Shown in pieces: positions 41,459-49,828 of a DNA stretch of 64,000 nt. The position numbers were made by a program, and so were the translations under genes. Source of the stretch: an uncultured Mediterraneibacter sp. (GTDB taxonomy: Bacteria; Bacillota; Clostridia; Lachnospirales; Lachnospiraceae); NCBI GenBank assembly GCA_944377745.1, contig CALWFV010000003.1:62001-126000 (forward strand), written 5' to 3'. The notes beneath the pieces were generated by a model, which searched no databases, was not told the origin of the DNA, and was given only the letters and a program-made list of their open reading frames with translations. Position 1 is the first letter of the stretch. Every line of letters begins with the position of its first letter.

Positions 41459-41927
41459 GGCTTCCACCTACTTCTTTCAGAAACTGGTCATAGAGATCCT
41501 CATCCGCTGTCCTTCCGACAATCTTCGCTGCAGACGCCACGGCAAGTCCCGCGATCTCGCTCTGTAGTTCTTTCATGGTCTGCTCGCGCTCGACTCTCAC
41601 AGTCTCTTTCGCGCTCTCAATGATATTTCCCGCCTTGTCGCCGGCCTCACCGACGATCCTGTTATACTCGTTCTTCGCAGCGGAACGTGCATTTTCTATG
41701 ATCTGTGCGGATTCCTGCTTTGCTCCTTTAAGGGCGTCCTCATATTCCTGCTTCATCTTCATCGCGTCGTTCTGCGCATCCTGCGCATTCTTGAGTCCAT
41801 CCTCAATGATCTGTCTTCTCTTCTCCATAATACCCATCACAGGTTTGAACAGGAAATGCCTGAGCAGAAGATAAAGAACAACAAGATTTATAATATTCCA
41901 GACAAGGTTCAAATCAAGACTCAGCAT
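41436..41927 (-). CDS. atpF: F-type ATP synthase b subunit
   Basis: About 163 residues: one N-terminal membrane helix (LNLVWNIINLVVLYLLLRHFLF) followed by a long charged helix that dimerises as the outer stalk. An upstream in-frame GTG (41936) exists; ATG 41927 lies after GGCGGGTGG and is preferred. Its 3' end overlaps the delta gene. Confidence 0.94.
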   Translation of the reverse strand: MLSLDLNLVWNIINLVVLYLLLRHFLFKPVMGIMEKRRQIIEDGLKNAQDAQNDAMKMKQEYEDALKGAKQESAQIIENARSAAKNEYNRIVGEAGDKAGNIIESAKETVRVEREQTMKELQSEIAGLAVASAAKIVGRTADEDLYDQFLKEVGGSHDDTDNK

Positions 41928-41979
41928 CTTTTCCACCCGCCTTTCTTGTTACTTTTCATCTGTTTGTTTCCTGCCCTCA

Positions 41980-42204
41980 TTATCCTAAGAAGAAGATGAT
42001 CAGGATACCGATGATGAAACCGTAGATAGCGGTTGCCTCTGCAAGTGCACATCCAAGGATCAGTATCTTGCTGATCTTGCCCTCTGCCTCCGGCTGTCTC
42101 GCGATTGCTTCTGTAGCTTTAGAAGTTGCAATTCCGATTCCGATACCTGCTCCGATACCTGTAAGTACTGCGATGCCTGCTCCAATTGCTATAAGTGTTT
42201 CCAT
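41980..42204 (-). CDS. atpE: F-type ATP synthase c subunit, lacking Na+ ligands
   Basis: 74 residues, two membrane helices joined by the polar loop with ARQPEA. The ion-binding carboxylate is E56 in [12 protein letters not shown]. The position that is Gln in Na+-binding c rings (Q32 in Ilyobacter) is I23 here, and the Ser after the Glu is A57. This suggests H+ rather than Na+ coupling, in contrast with the V-type K subunit in the same window (inference). Confidence 0.95.
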   Translation of the reverse strand: METLIAIGAGIAVLTGIGAGIGIGIATSKATEAIARQPEAEGKISKILILGCALAEATAIYGFIIGILIIFFLG

Positions 42205-42292
42205 AATATTGATCTCCTTTTTCTTTTCATATTATTTTTTGAGGTTTCTTTCACCTTTTATATAGGTAAGTCTTTTCCCTTTTCCGCGATGC

Positions 42293-42952
42293 CTACTCCA
42301 TCTCTTCATTCATGAACAGTCCTGTCAGAAACACGAAAACGTATGCCTGAAGAAGCCCGTCAAAAATATCGAAATAAAAACTCACCGGAATCGGTATGAT
42401 CAGCGGTACAATGGTCTTTATAAGCTCCATTACCACAAATCCGGCAAGCATATTTCCGAAGAGCCGCATACACAGCGACAAGGGTCTGATCACGACCTCA
42501 AGGATCATGATCGGTGCGACCACCGGAACCGGCTGAGCGAAATGCTTTACCCAATGCTTCAGTCCGTTCTTGTGAATGCCTGAATACTCAATCAGGCACA
42601 TACTCATGATCGCCAGTCCCGCCGTCACATTCAGATCTTTTGTCGGCGGTTTGAAGCCAAACAGGGGGGCGATGGTATTCGAGAAGGCGAGATAGAGAAG
42701 TACTGTGATCAGATACGGAATGTATCTTCTGTTCTCTTTTCCGATGATCCCTTCGAAGAAATCCTGTGCCCATCCTATGCCGGCTTCCAGTGCAAGCTGC
42801 ACTTTACCGGGATTCTCAACCTTTAAGTTTCTCACCAGTACGATGGATAAGATAACGAGTACCGCCATGATGATCCATGTGACGACTACAGACTCTGAGA
42901 TCCCGCCGAGAACCGGAAGTGTGAATACTGTCTCACAATTCAGTTCTTCCAT
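42293..42952 (-). CDS. atpB: F-type ATP synthase a subunit
   Basis: About 219 residues with five or six membrane helices. The essential Arg of the ion channel is in VIRPLSLCMRLFGNMLAG. The C-terminal SFYFDIFDGLLQAYVFVFLT is the last conserved helix. The start is uncertain: the frame is open to 43036 and AAAGGAGGG lies about 30 bases ahead of ATG 42952, with a TTG (42967) in between at about 15 bases. It is the first gene of the operon; no atpI gene precedes it. Confidence 0.94.
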   Translation of the reverse strand: MEELNCETVFTLPVLGGISESVVVTWIIMAVLVILSIVLVRNLKVENPGKVQLALEAGIGWAQDFFEGIIGKENRRYIPYLITVLLYLAFSNTIAPLFGFKPPTKDLNVTAGLAIMSMCLIEYSGIHKNGLKHWVKHFAQPVPVVAPIMILEVVIRPLSLCMRLFGNMLAGFVVMELIKTIVPLIIPIPVSFYFDIFDGLLQAYVFVFLTGLFMNEEME

Positions 42953-43549
42953 AAGTGTGTCTACCAAATTTCCCGTATTACTCCCTCCTTTTCTGATTGC
43001 TGCGGGTGCATGGTGCGGTTGTGAGGGGACGTGCAAATCAGCCGCCAGTCCCGGTCAGATCATCACCCGGCCCAGCCGGTCCGGGATAATTTTTTGCACA
43101 AAAAAAGGAGCTGTTCCCCGTTGAACCCCTTGAACCCTTGCCGCTTTTCAGGCATCTATTCTGTTATCTTCCCGAATATCCCCCGAAAAGTTGACTAAAT
43201 ATTACTCCCGATTTTTTTGTTTGTCAACAGTTGTGCTCTGCGGTTTTTTGTCGACTTTTTTCGCATTTTTTACTTCATTTTGTCTGTTTTTCTCATTGAC
43301 ATTTTTTGAATTTTTATTCATTTTTTATCTATCATTTTCCGCAACGATAACTTCATGACATTCGGACAAGCTCATTTCATGCAAAAGAGCGCTGATTCAT
43401 TTTTATTTTTTGTCTATTCTGCGCATGGACGACTCTTTTTTCATGAGGTAAATAAGTCCGTTTTTAGCAATACTGCTTATTTTTATTTTATTTTTACAGG
43501 TTTGAGATATAATAAATGAAGAGGTTATTCAAATTTGGAGAAAACAGAT
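42953..43549. other. Long divergent intergenic region before the F-ATPase operon
   Basis: About 600 bases between the a-subunit start and the membrane protein gene on the plus strand. It holds the F-ATPase promoter (43199-43227), its leader of about 240 bases, an imperfect GC hairpin (43066-43085) within the leader, and a very AT- and T-rich stretch (43205-43500). TATAAT at 43508-43513 may be the -10 of the plus-strand gene, without a good -35. No further open frame with a ribosome binding site is seen. Confidence 0.6.
43199..43227 (-). promoter_or_regulatory. Sigma-A-type promoter of the F-ATPase operon
   Basis: On the minus strand there is a perfect -35 TTGACA (43222-43227), a 17-base spacer and a -10 TAATAT (43199-43204). 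Transcription would begin near 43192, giving a leader of about 240 bases before the a-subunit gene. The fit to consensus is strong. Confidence 0.8.
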
Positions 43550-44257
43550 ATGAAATTTTTGCGAAAGATCATGATAACTTATTTCTCACAGCTTTCAGAC
43601 AGGCTGTTTTTTCTCTGCGGCATTGTCATGCTCGCCAGCGAAATCTGGAAACAGCTCATGCTGACCTATATCCTTGGCGGAGGACAGTATAACTGGTGGT
43701 ACTTTCCCTTCCAGCTCTGCAGCATCCCCATGTATCTGCTGCTTGCCTGGCCCTGGATCAGAAAGGATTCTCTGCGCTCTCTCCTGCTCACCTTTCTCAT
43801 GTGCTACACGCTTCTCGGGGGAATCGCGGTCTTCGCCGACACCAGCGGTCTCCACTATCCTCTGACGGCGCTGACAGTCCATTCCTATCTCTGGCACATC
43901 GCCCTGATCCTGATCGGGATCGCGGCAGGCTTTCTCTGCCGCCGGAAATCACACCGCCTGTTTACCTCCGTCGGCATAAAGGAAGCCCTGCACGCCTTTG
44001 CCGGCAGCACAGAGCTGTATTTTTTCTGCTGCGGCGCAGCAGAACTGTTCAATCTGATCTTCGGACGATTTGGAACGATCAATATGTTCTACATCAATCC
44101 TGCCTATCAGATGCAGCAGATCATCTTTTCGGATCTGTCAGTTCTGATCGGCAACGTTCCCTCGATCCTGCTCTATATGGCCGCTACCGTTTTCGGGGCT
44201 TTCCTGCTCCTCCTTCTCTGGCAGCTCCTTTTCCGGCTTCCCCCGCATTTCCGCTAA
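43550..44257 (+). CDS. YwaF-like integral membrane protein
   Basis: About 235 residues with six or seven membrane helices. The segment WWYFPFQLCSIPMYL and the later HSYLWHIALILIG resemble the YwaF/TMEM164 family, whose role in bacteria is not known. The frame opens at TTG 43535, but ATG 43550 has GGAG 9 bases ahead. Its last 120 bases overlap the end of the gene on the other strand (44138-45106), an unusual tail-to-tail overlap. Confidence 0.8.
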   Translation: MKFLRKIMITYFSQLSDRLFFLCGIVMLASEIWKQLMLTYILGGGQYNWWYFPFQLCSIPMYLLLAWPWIRKDSLRSLLLTFLMCYTLLGGIAVFADTSGLHYPLTALTVHSYLWHIALILIGIAAGFLCRRKSHRLFTSVGIKEALHAFAGSTELYFFCCGAAELFNLIFGRFGTINMFYINPAYQMQQIIFSDLSVLIGNVPSILLYMAATVFGAFLLLLLWQLLFRLPPHFR

Positions 44258-45106
44258 AGCTCGTTCCTCCGCGATCCGGAGGAAATCCCGGTCCGCCTGC
44301 TTCCTTCTCGGCACCAGCAATCTCACGACTCCTCCTTTTCCTCTGTTCTTGACAAAGAAAAATCCGATGACCGAAAAGAGGAAGGCGCCGATAAAATTCA
44401 CGATCAGATCCTGCATGGTATCGATCAGACCGATATCCAGATATCCGCCCAGTCCCAGTTCCGTTCCGTTTACCGCGGTCTCGGTGATCCCGCTGATCAC
44501 AAAGGGAACGTTCCTCCCCTGGGGATCCAGCGTGACCGACCGGATCGTGTGGATGACCGTATCTTTCTGCATGTCGTATCCGGCGATCTGATCCATCCCG
44601 AACTCAAAGAACTCCCACAGGACGCCGATGGTCATGGAGAAGCAGAACGCCACGATCGCAACGAAGATCGGAGACAGATTAAACTTGATCTTCTCGCTGC
44701 GGTTCAGCAGATCCACCATGGAAAAACCGATCGCCGCCATTAAAAAACCGTTCAGTGTGTGGAGCACCGTGTCCCAGAAGGGAAACATCAGGTAGAATTC
44801 GCTGATCTCCCCCAGTATCTCCGCCGAGAAGATAAAGAGCAGGATAATGATCTCGAGGGCAGTCGGGAGTTCCACCTTGAACGTCACTTGGATGAAGCTT
44901 GGCGCCACGAGCAGGACCAGCGTCAGGATACACAGGAATACATTTTCATAATTCCAGTTCATAAGCTGAAGGATCATCATCACAATGACAAGGAGACGCA
45001 GAGTGAAATAGACAATGAACGAACTCCTGTGTTCCCTCAGTTCCATGTGCAGCGCGTCCCCCATATTTCTGAACCGGTTGTTTTTCTTTTCTTTATGTTC
45101 TTTCAT
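44138..45106 (-). CDS. Hypothetical integral membrane protein (DUF2238-like)
   Basis: 322 residues. Six or more membrane helices lie between about 28 and 255, with FPFWDTVLHTLNGFLMAAIGF and IGVLWEFFEFGMDQIAGYDMQKDTVIHT, acid and His-bearing motifs that recall the DUF2238/YjdF group. The C-terminus (about 265-322) is charged, polar and probably disordered. It is this tail that overlaps the convergent gene by 120 bases. The function is unknown. Confidence 0.75.
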   Translation of the reverse strand: MKEHKEKKNNRFRNMGDALHMELREHRSSFIVYFTLRLLVIVMMILQLMNWNYENVFLCILTLVLLVAPSFIQVTFKVELPTALEIIILLFIFSAEILGEISEFYLMFPFWDTVLHTLNGFLMAAIGFSMVDLLNRSEKIKFNLSPIFVAIVAFCFSMTIGVLWEFFEFGMDQIAGYDMQKDTVIHTIRSVTLDPQGRNVPFVISGITETAVNGTELGLGGYLDIGLIDTMQDLIVNFIGAFLFSVIGFFFVKNRGKGGVVRLLVPRRKQADRDFLRIAEERALAEMRGKPEKELPEKEEQESPENGSGHIEQDRGNVADQN

Positions 45107-45155
45107 TCTTTTCCTTTCATTTTTTATGTGTTACACTTTGTTGCGAGGTGATATT

Positions 45156-45710
45156 ATGCATTTTTCTTTTCCATATGAGATCATATACAGCCGCCGTAAG
45201 ACTGTCGCGATTCAGATCACTCGTGACGGAAAAGTCAGAATCCGGGCGCCATACGGCTGCTCCCGTTCTTTTATCGATTCTTTCATACGGAGCAAAGAGG
45301 ACTGGATCACCAGGAATCTCGAAAAAGCCCGCTCCCGTTCTTCGGCTGAGCATCCTCCTCTGTCCGAGGAGAGACGGAAACATTATGTGGAGACCGCACG
45401 GGCCATATTCACTCAGAAGACGGCATACTACGCCCGCATCATGGGCGTGACCTACGGCCGGATCTCCATCCGCGAGCAGAAGACCCGCTGGGGAAGCTGT
45501 AGCAGCGCCGGAAACTTGAACTTCAACTGGAGGCTGATCTTCGCCCCGGAGGAAGTCCTGGACTATGTGGTCGTCCATGAACTGGCCCACAGGAAAGAGA
45601 TGAACCATTCAAAGGCATTCTATGCCATCATCGAGTCCGTCCTTCCGGATTACAGAGCGTCCCGGAAATGGCTCAGGGATCACGGCGATTCTCTCTGGGA
45701 AGCGGCGTGA
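45156..45710 (+). CDS. YgjP-like zinc metallopeptidase (DUF45/M48-related)
   Basis: 184 residues. The zinc motif HExxH is in VVHELAHRKEMNHSKAFY. The preceding KTRWGSCSSAGNLNFNWRLIFAP is the hallmark of YgjP-like proteins. The frame opens at 45015, but ATG 45156 has GAGGTGAT just ahead and gives the normal length. Its substrate is not known. It is cytoplasmic and apparently monocistronic. Confidence 0.9.
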   Translation: MHFSFPYEIIYSRRKTVAIQITRDGKVRIRAPYGCSRSFIDSFIRSKEDWITRNLEKARSRSSAEHPPLSEERRKHYVETARAIFTQKTAYYARIMGVTYGRISIREQKTRWGSCSSAGNLNFNWRLIFAPEEVLDYVVVHELAHRKEMNHSKAFYAIIESVLPDYRASRKWLRDHGDSLWEAA

Positions 45711-45757
45711 GGATTCTCAGTCCTTCAATCCCTATGCTGTTTCTTCCATGTAATACA

Positions 45758-45781
45758 GTCGTCAAAAGAGCTTTTGACGAC
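45758..45781. terminator. Candidate bidirectional terminator between convergent genes
   Basis: An 11-base perfect stem, GTCGTCAAAAG (45758-45768) with CTTTTGACGAC (45771-45781), between the ends of the YgjP-like gene and maf. There is no T-run after it on either strand, so it might instead be a protein-binding palindrome. Confidence 0.4.
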
Positions 45782-45787
45782 TTCATC

Positions 45788-46411
45788 TTATAGTGCTCCC
45801 ATCTCCTCCAGGGTCCTGTACACCCGGGACACCGGAAGTCCCACTACATTATAATAATCTCCTTCGATCCGGTCGATGTACGCGGCAAATCGCCCCTGTA
45901 TCCCATAGGCGCCCGCCTTGTCCATCGGATCCCCCGTGGCGATATACGCCCGGATCTCCTGTTCTGTCATGGGATTTACATATACCCGGGTCCCTGCGGC
46001 ATAATTTTCTTTCTTTATCAGTTCCGGTCCGCCGGAAGGCATCCCATCTCTGCGATCCGCATATTCCAGGACCGCCACGCCGGTATAGACCTCATGGCTC
46101 CTGCCCTGCAGGGCGGAAAGCATGCGCGCGGCGTTCTCCTCATCTGAAGGTTTCCCCAGAATCCGCCCGTCCAGGACGACCACCGTATCCGCGCCGATCA
46201 CCACCGCACCCGCTTTCTCCCCGACGCTGAGTTCGGAAGCCACATTCTCCGCCTTCATCAGCGCAAGTTCGCAGACGATCTCTTCCGGTTTCTCGCTGTG
46301 ATAGATCTCTTCCTTCTCACTCACACGGACCTCAAACTCAGCTCCGATCTGCGCAAGGAGTTCCCTGCGCCTGGGGGAAGCCGACCCCAGGATAATTTTT
46401 TTATTTCCCAT
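45788..46411 (-). CDS. maf: Maf-family nucleotide pyrophosphatase
   Basis: 207 residues. It hydrolyses non-canonical or modified nucleoside triphosphates such as dTTP/UTP or m5UTP. The N-terminal signature LGSASPRRRELL, VVIGADTVVVLDG and GRSHEVYTGVAV are the family motifs. The C-terminal GAYGIQGRFAAYIDRIEGDYYNVVGLP is also typical. It lies downstream of the M20 gene, separated by the hairpin repeat. Confidence 0.94.
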   Translation of the reverse strand: MGNKKIILGSASPRRRELLAQIGAEFEVRVSEKEEIYHSEKPEEIVCELALMKAENVASELSVGEKAGAVVIGADTVVVLDGRILGKPSDEENAARMLSALQGRSHEVYTGVAVLEYADRRDGMPSGGPELIKKENYAAGTRVYVNPMTEQEIRAYIATGDPMDKAGAYGIQGRFAAYIDRIEGDYYNVVGLPVSRVYRTLEEMGAL

Positions 46412-46471
46412 TCTGTAATATCCTTTCCTTATTCAACAGTTCTTCCAACGGAAGCCGCCCGACAGTTATGC

Positions 46472-46511
46472 AGAGGGGCCTGACCCTTTTGCATAAGGGT
46501 CTGTCCCCTTT
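46472..46511 (-). repeat. Hairpin repeat just after the M20 gene (family B, copy 1)
   Basis: On the minus strand the element starts 2 bases after the amidohydrolase stop and reads AAAGGGGACAGACCCTT, then GCAAAAGGGTCAGGCCCCT. Its GGG/CCC blocks can pair. The same order of blocks is found at 52729-52793, also right after a stop codon and in the same orientation to the gene. Between the two copies most bases agree over about 40 positions. Confidence 0.7.
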
Positions 46512-46513
46512 GA

Positions 46514-47776
46514 TCACATCTCCTCCCAGGCTCTCTTCAGGATCTCCGGTTCTGTCACCAGCCGGTACGCTCCCGCCGCCATGCATTCCGCCGCATAGAT
46601 CATGCCCTTTTCACCGATGCTCATTCCCGCCTGGGCCGTTGCAGCCCAGTGGTGGAGAGGCGTCTCCCTGCACATCGCCGCCGCGCTCAGCATAATGGTC
46701 GGGACAGTATGGCTGACATCGGACACGTCCGTCCCGATAGCAAGCGGTACAGGCTCATCCTCCAGAGGCTCCAGCCCGGTAAAATATACCCCGTTGTTTT
46801 CAAATCCCGCCGCCTCTGAGATCCTGGCGGCAAACGAAATTTCATCCTCCGTATAGGAAGGAACAGGGATCTTTTCCATCTCCTCATAGAACGTTTCAGC
46901 AAGAGTCCGGTTCACTTTCATTTCCTTATTACATGTGACCCGCTCGATCTCCACCCGCGTTCCGGTCATGGTCGCCGCGCCTCTCGCGCAGTCGTCCACC
47001 CGCTTAGAGGCATCCTCTGTCCGCTCCCATTTATTGGACCGGATAAAATAATTTGTGGACGCGTACGCCGGAACGATGTTCGCGGGTCCGTCCGTATTCG
47101 TATAAGTATAATGCATCCTCACGTCGTCGGCAACATGTTCTCTCAGATAATTTACTCCCACATTCATCAGTTCCGCCGCGTCCAGGGCGCTGCGTCCTCT
47201 CTCCGGATGCTTCGACGCGTGGGCTGCGGTCCCGTAAAATTTATAGTTCTTGATATCCTGAGCCTGCCAGATATCGTAGCTGACCCGGTTCCGGTCAAAG
47301 GGATGCCATGTGACCGCGGCGGAGAGAGCGTCAAATGCGCCCTCCGCGTTCATCTTTATCTTCCCGACCACGATCTCCTCCGCCGGGCATCCGTATACCC
47401 GGATGGTACCGGAAAGCCCTTCCGCCTGCATCCGGTCCTTCAAAGCGCACGCCGCGCCGGCGCAGGCCGTCCCCAGGAGATTGTGACCGCAGCCGTGCCC
47501 AGGTCCACCGGTTGGTTTATACTCGCTGCACGCCTCCTGCCCCAGCCCCGGAAGGGCATCATACTCGGCGAGAAAACCTATGACCGGCTCCCCTTCGCCC
47601 CACTGTGCCAGAAACGCCGTATCAAATCCGGCGATCCCCCAGGTGACGGAAAATCCCTCACGTTCCAGGAAATGCGCCAGGGCGCGGGACGACTTCTTTT
47701 CCTGTCCCGAGATCTCAGGATAGGAAAAAATATACTCTGCCGTTTCTTTCATTCTCTCTATGATCTGTTCTCTCAT
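46514..47776 (-). CDS. M20-family amidohydrolase (AbgB-like)
   Basis: 420 residues. It has the two-domain layout of M20 peptidases: a catalytic domain with PGHGCGHNLLGTA and TWHPFDRN-type motifs, plus an inserted dimerisation domain with AAHASKHPERGRSALDA. The closest kin by eye are AbgB-like p-aminobenzoyl-glutamate or N-acyl amino acid hydrolases. The substrate is unknown. The ATPase and transporter genes of an abg cluster are absent. Confidence 0.85.
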   Translation of the reverse strand: MREQIIERMKETAEYIFSYPEISGQEKKSSRALAHFLEREGFSVTWGIAGFDTAFLAQWGEGEPVIGFLAEYDALPGLGQEACSEYKPTGGPGHGCGHNLLGTACAGAACALKDRMQAEGLSGTIRVYGCPAEEIVVGKIKMNAEGAFDALSAAVTWHPFDRNRVSYDIWQAQDIKNYKFYGTAAHASKHPERGRSALDAAELMNVGVNYLREHVADDVRMHYTYTNTDGPANIVPAYASTNYFIRSNKWERTEDASKRVDDCARGAATMTGTRVEIERVTCNKEMKVNRTLAETFYEEMEKIPVPSYTEDEISFAARISEAAGFENNGVYFTGLEPLEDEPVPLAIGTDVSDVSHTVPTIMLSAAAMCRETPLHHWAATAQAGMSIGEKGMIYAAECMAAGAYRLVTEPEILKRAWEEM

Positions 47777-47931
47777 TTAATATTTCACGCTCCTTTTCAG
47801 CGCCAGCCCGGATCTGACCGCCGCCTTCACTTAAACCTACTATATATAGTAAGTCCTCAACTCAGTATACACCAGTATCTGTTTTGTGTCATTTTAATTT
47901 GTAAGTTTTTCTTATGCCCTCCCACGTAGGA

Positions 47932-47975
47932 TGTGGTTTTTTGTGGTTTTTCTTTTAGTTCATTGTGGTTTTTTG
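47932..47975 (+). promoter_or_regulatory. Three phased direct repeats upstream of the diol dehydratase promoter
   Basis: TGTGGTTTTT occurs at 47932, 47942 and 47964, at about -100, -90 and -68 from the predicted start. The spacings of 10 and 22 bases are close to one and two helix turns, so bound proteins would face the same side. This suggests sites for an activator; its identity is not visible in the window. Confidence 0.5.
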
Positions 47976-47996
47976 TTATATTCTTTCATTATCTTA

Positions 47997-48025
47997 TTGC
48001 TATTCCCCTGTGATTATAGTATACT
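47997..48025 (+). promoter_or_regulatory. Promoter of the diol dehydratase operon
   Basis: -35 TTGCTA (47997-48002), 17-base spacer, -10 TATACT (48020-48025), predicted start near 48032. The -35 departs from consensus, which agrees with control by an activator bound at the upstream repeats. Confidence 0.6.
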
Positions 48026-48148
48026 TAGTCTTAAGGATGCCCGATTGCGCACATTGTATCAGACTGCCTTTCTTACAGGAGGGCTTTTGACCGTACTCTC
48101 GGGCGAGATGGAAAATCTGAAGAATGTTTCCATAAGGAGAATACCACT

Positions 48149-49813
48149 ATGAAAAGATCAAAACGTATCGAAGCACTGGACAAGCGTCCGGTCAACCTGG
48201 ACGGTTACATTGACGAATGGCCGGAGATGGGATTTGTTGCGATGAGCAGCCCCTACGACCCGAAACCGTCCGTCAGAGTAGAAGGCGGGAAGATTGTGGA
48301 GCTCGACGGGAAGCAGCGCGATGACTTTGATTTCCTTGATCAGTTTATCGCCGATTACGCGATCAACATCGATCGCGCCGAGGCTTCCATGTCAGTCTCT
48401 TCCCTGGATATCGCGAGGATGATCGTGGATATCAATGTCTCGCGAAAGGAGATCCTGGATCTGATCTCCGGCATCACTCCCGCAAAGATGACAGAGGTGA
48501 TGAACCAGTTAAACGTCGTCGAGCTGATGATGGGCATGCAGAAGATCCGCGCCAGAAGGACACCGGGGAACCAGGCCCATATCACCAACTTAAAGGACGA
48601 CCCGGTACAGATCGCGGCAGACGCTGCGGAGGGCGCGCTGAGAGGATTTGCGGAGGAGGAGACAACGATGGGCGTGGCACGTTACGCCCCCTTAAGCGCT
48701 ATGGCTCTCCTCATCGGTTCCCAGGTCGGACGTCCGGGCGTACTGACTCAATGCTCCGCGGAGGAAGCGACGGAACTTGAGCTCGGTATCCGCGGACTTA
48801 CAACGTACGCAGAGACCCTCTCTGTCTACGGCACGGAAAAAGTATTTATCGACGGGGATGACACCCCGTATTCCAAAGCATTCTTAAACTCCGCATACGC
48901 TTCCCGCGGTCTGAAGGTCCGCTTCACCTCAGGCTCCGGCTCCGAGGTGCTGATGGGAAGCAGCGAAAAGAAATCCATGCTCTATCTGGAATGCCGCTGT
49001 CTCTTTGTCACAAAGGGTGCGGGCAGCCAAGGGATCCAGAACGGTTCCGTGAGCTGTATCGGGGTGACAGGCTCCGTTCCGGCAGGTATCCGGGAGGTCC
49101 TGGCGGAAAACCTGGTGGCAGCCCTTCTCGGACTGGAGTGCGCTTCCTCCAACGACCAGAGCTTCTCCAACTCGGATATGAGACGTACCGCAAGGACCAT
49201 GCTGGAATTCCTTCCGGGAACAGATTTCATCTTCTCCGGATACGCGGCGGAGCCGAACTATGACAATATGTTCGCAGGCTCCAACTTCGATGCGGAGGAT
49301 TTCGACGATTACAACGTCCTGCAGAGGGATATGCAGGTGGACGGCGGATTAAAACCGGTCACCGAGGAAGAGGTGATCCGGGTGCGCAATAAGGCTGCGC
49401 GGGCTGTACAGGCAGTGTTCCGCAGCCTCGGGCTCTCTCCTGTCACGGACGAGCAGGTTGAGGCGGTCACTTACGCCCACGGAAGCAAGGACACCCTGCC
49501 CCGCGACGTGACGGCGGATCTTGCCGCTGCAGAGGATGTATTAAAGCGCGGCATCACAGGCATTGATGTAGTCAAAGCTCTGGCGGAGACCGGATTTGAG
49601 GACGTCGCGTCCAGCGTACTGAATATGCTGAAGCAGCGCGTTGCCGGAGATTACATGCAGACCGCGGCGATCCTGGACAGAAACTTCCACGTCATGTCAG
49701 GCGTGAACACACCGAACGATTACATGGGCCCGGGAACGGGCTACCGGGTTGACGGCGAGCGCTGGGAAGAGATCAAGAACATCCCGCACCGCATCAATCC
49801 GTACGATATATAA
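48149..49813 (+). CDS. pduC: Diol/glycerol dehydratase large subunit
   Basis: 554 residues, the same length as Klebsiella propanediol dehydratase alpha. Using adenosylcobalamin, it turns 1,2-propanediol or glycerol into the aldehyde. Conserved stretches include NDQSFSNSDMRRTARTM, FAGSNFDAEDFDDYNVLQRD and GPGTGYR. The sequence cannot decide between propanediol and glycerol as substrate. AAGGAG lies just ahead of the ATG. It is first of six genes of a complete dehydratase and reactivation set. Confidence 0.96.
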   Translation: MKRSKRIEALDKRPVNLDGYIDEWPEMGFVAMSSPYDPKPSVRVEGGKIVELDGKQRDDFDFLDQFIADYAINIDRAEASMSVSSLDIARMIVDINVSRKEILDLISGITPAKMTEVMNQLNVVELMMGMQKIRARRTPGNQAHITNLKDDPVQIAADAAEGALRGFAEEETTMGVARYAPLSAMALLIGSQVGRPGVLTQCSAEEATELELGIRGLTTYAETLSVYGTEKVFIDGDDTPYSKAFLNSAYASRGLKVRFTSGSGSEVLMGSSEKKSMLYLECRCLFVTKGAGSQGIQNGSVSCIGVTGSVPAGIREVLAENLVAALLGLECASSNDQSFSNSDMRRTARTMLEFLPGTDFIFSGYAAEPNYDNMFAGSNFDAEDFDDYNVLQRDMQVDGGLKPVTEEEVIRVRNKAARAVQAVFRSLGLSPVTDEQVEAVTYAHGSKDTLPRDVTADLAAAEDVLKRGITGIDVVKALAETGFEDVASSVLNMLKQRVAGDYMQTAAILDRNFHVMSGVNTPNDYMGPGTGYRVDGERWEEIKNIPHRINPYDI

Positions 49814-49828
49814 AAGGGGGAATCAGAC

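Larger units (their letters stand above)
47777..48148. other. Divergent intergenic region before the diol dehydratase operon
   Basis: 372 bases holding the leader of the M20 gene, a 14-base palindrome TACTATATATAGTA (47838-47851) and three direct repeats TGTGGTTTTT (47932, 47942, 47964). They are followed by the promoter at 47997-48025 and a leader of about 117 bases. No cobalamin riboswitch core was recognised. A small hairpin CCAC/GTGG (47922-47936) with a T-run lies at the first repeat. Confidence 0.6.

Noticed and set aside
47838-47851. Palindrome TACTATATATAGTA as an operator of the M20 gene
   Set aside because: It may simply be an AT-rich -10 region. No matching -35 was found and there is no second copy, so no separate claim is made.
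47777-48148. Possible cobalamin riboswitch before the B12-dependent operon
   Set aside because: I could not find the conserved B12-box or the expected pairing pattern. Only direct repeats and a promoter are visible.
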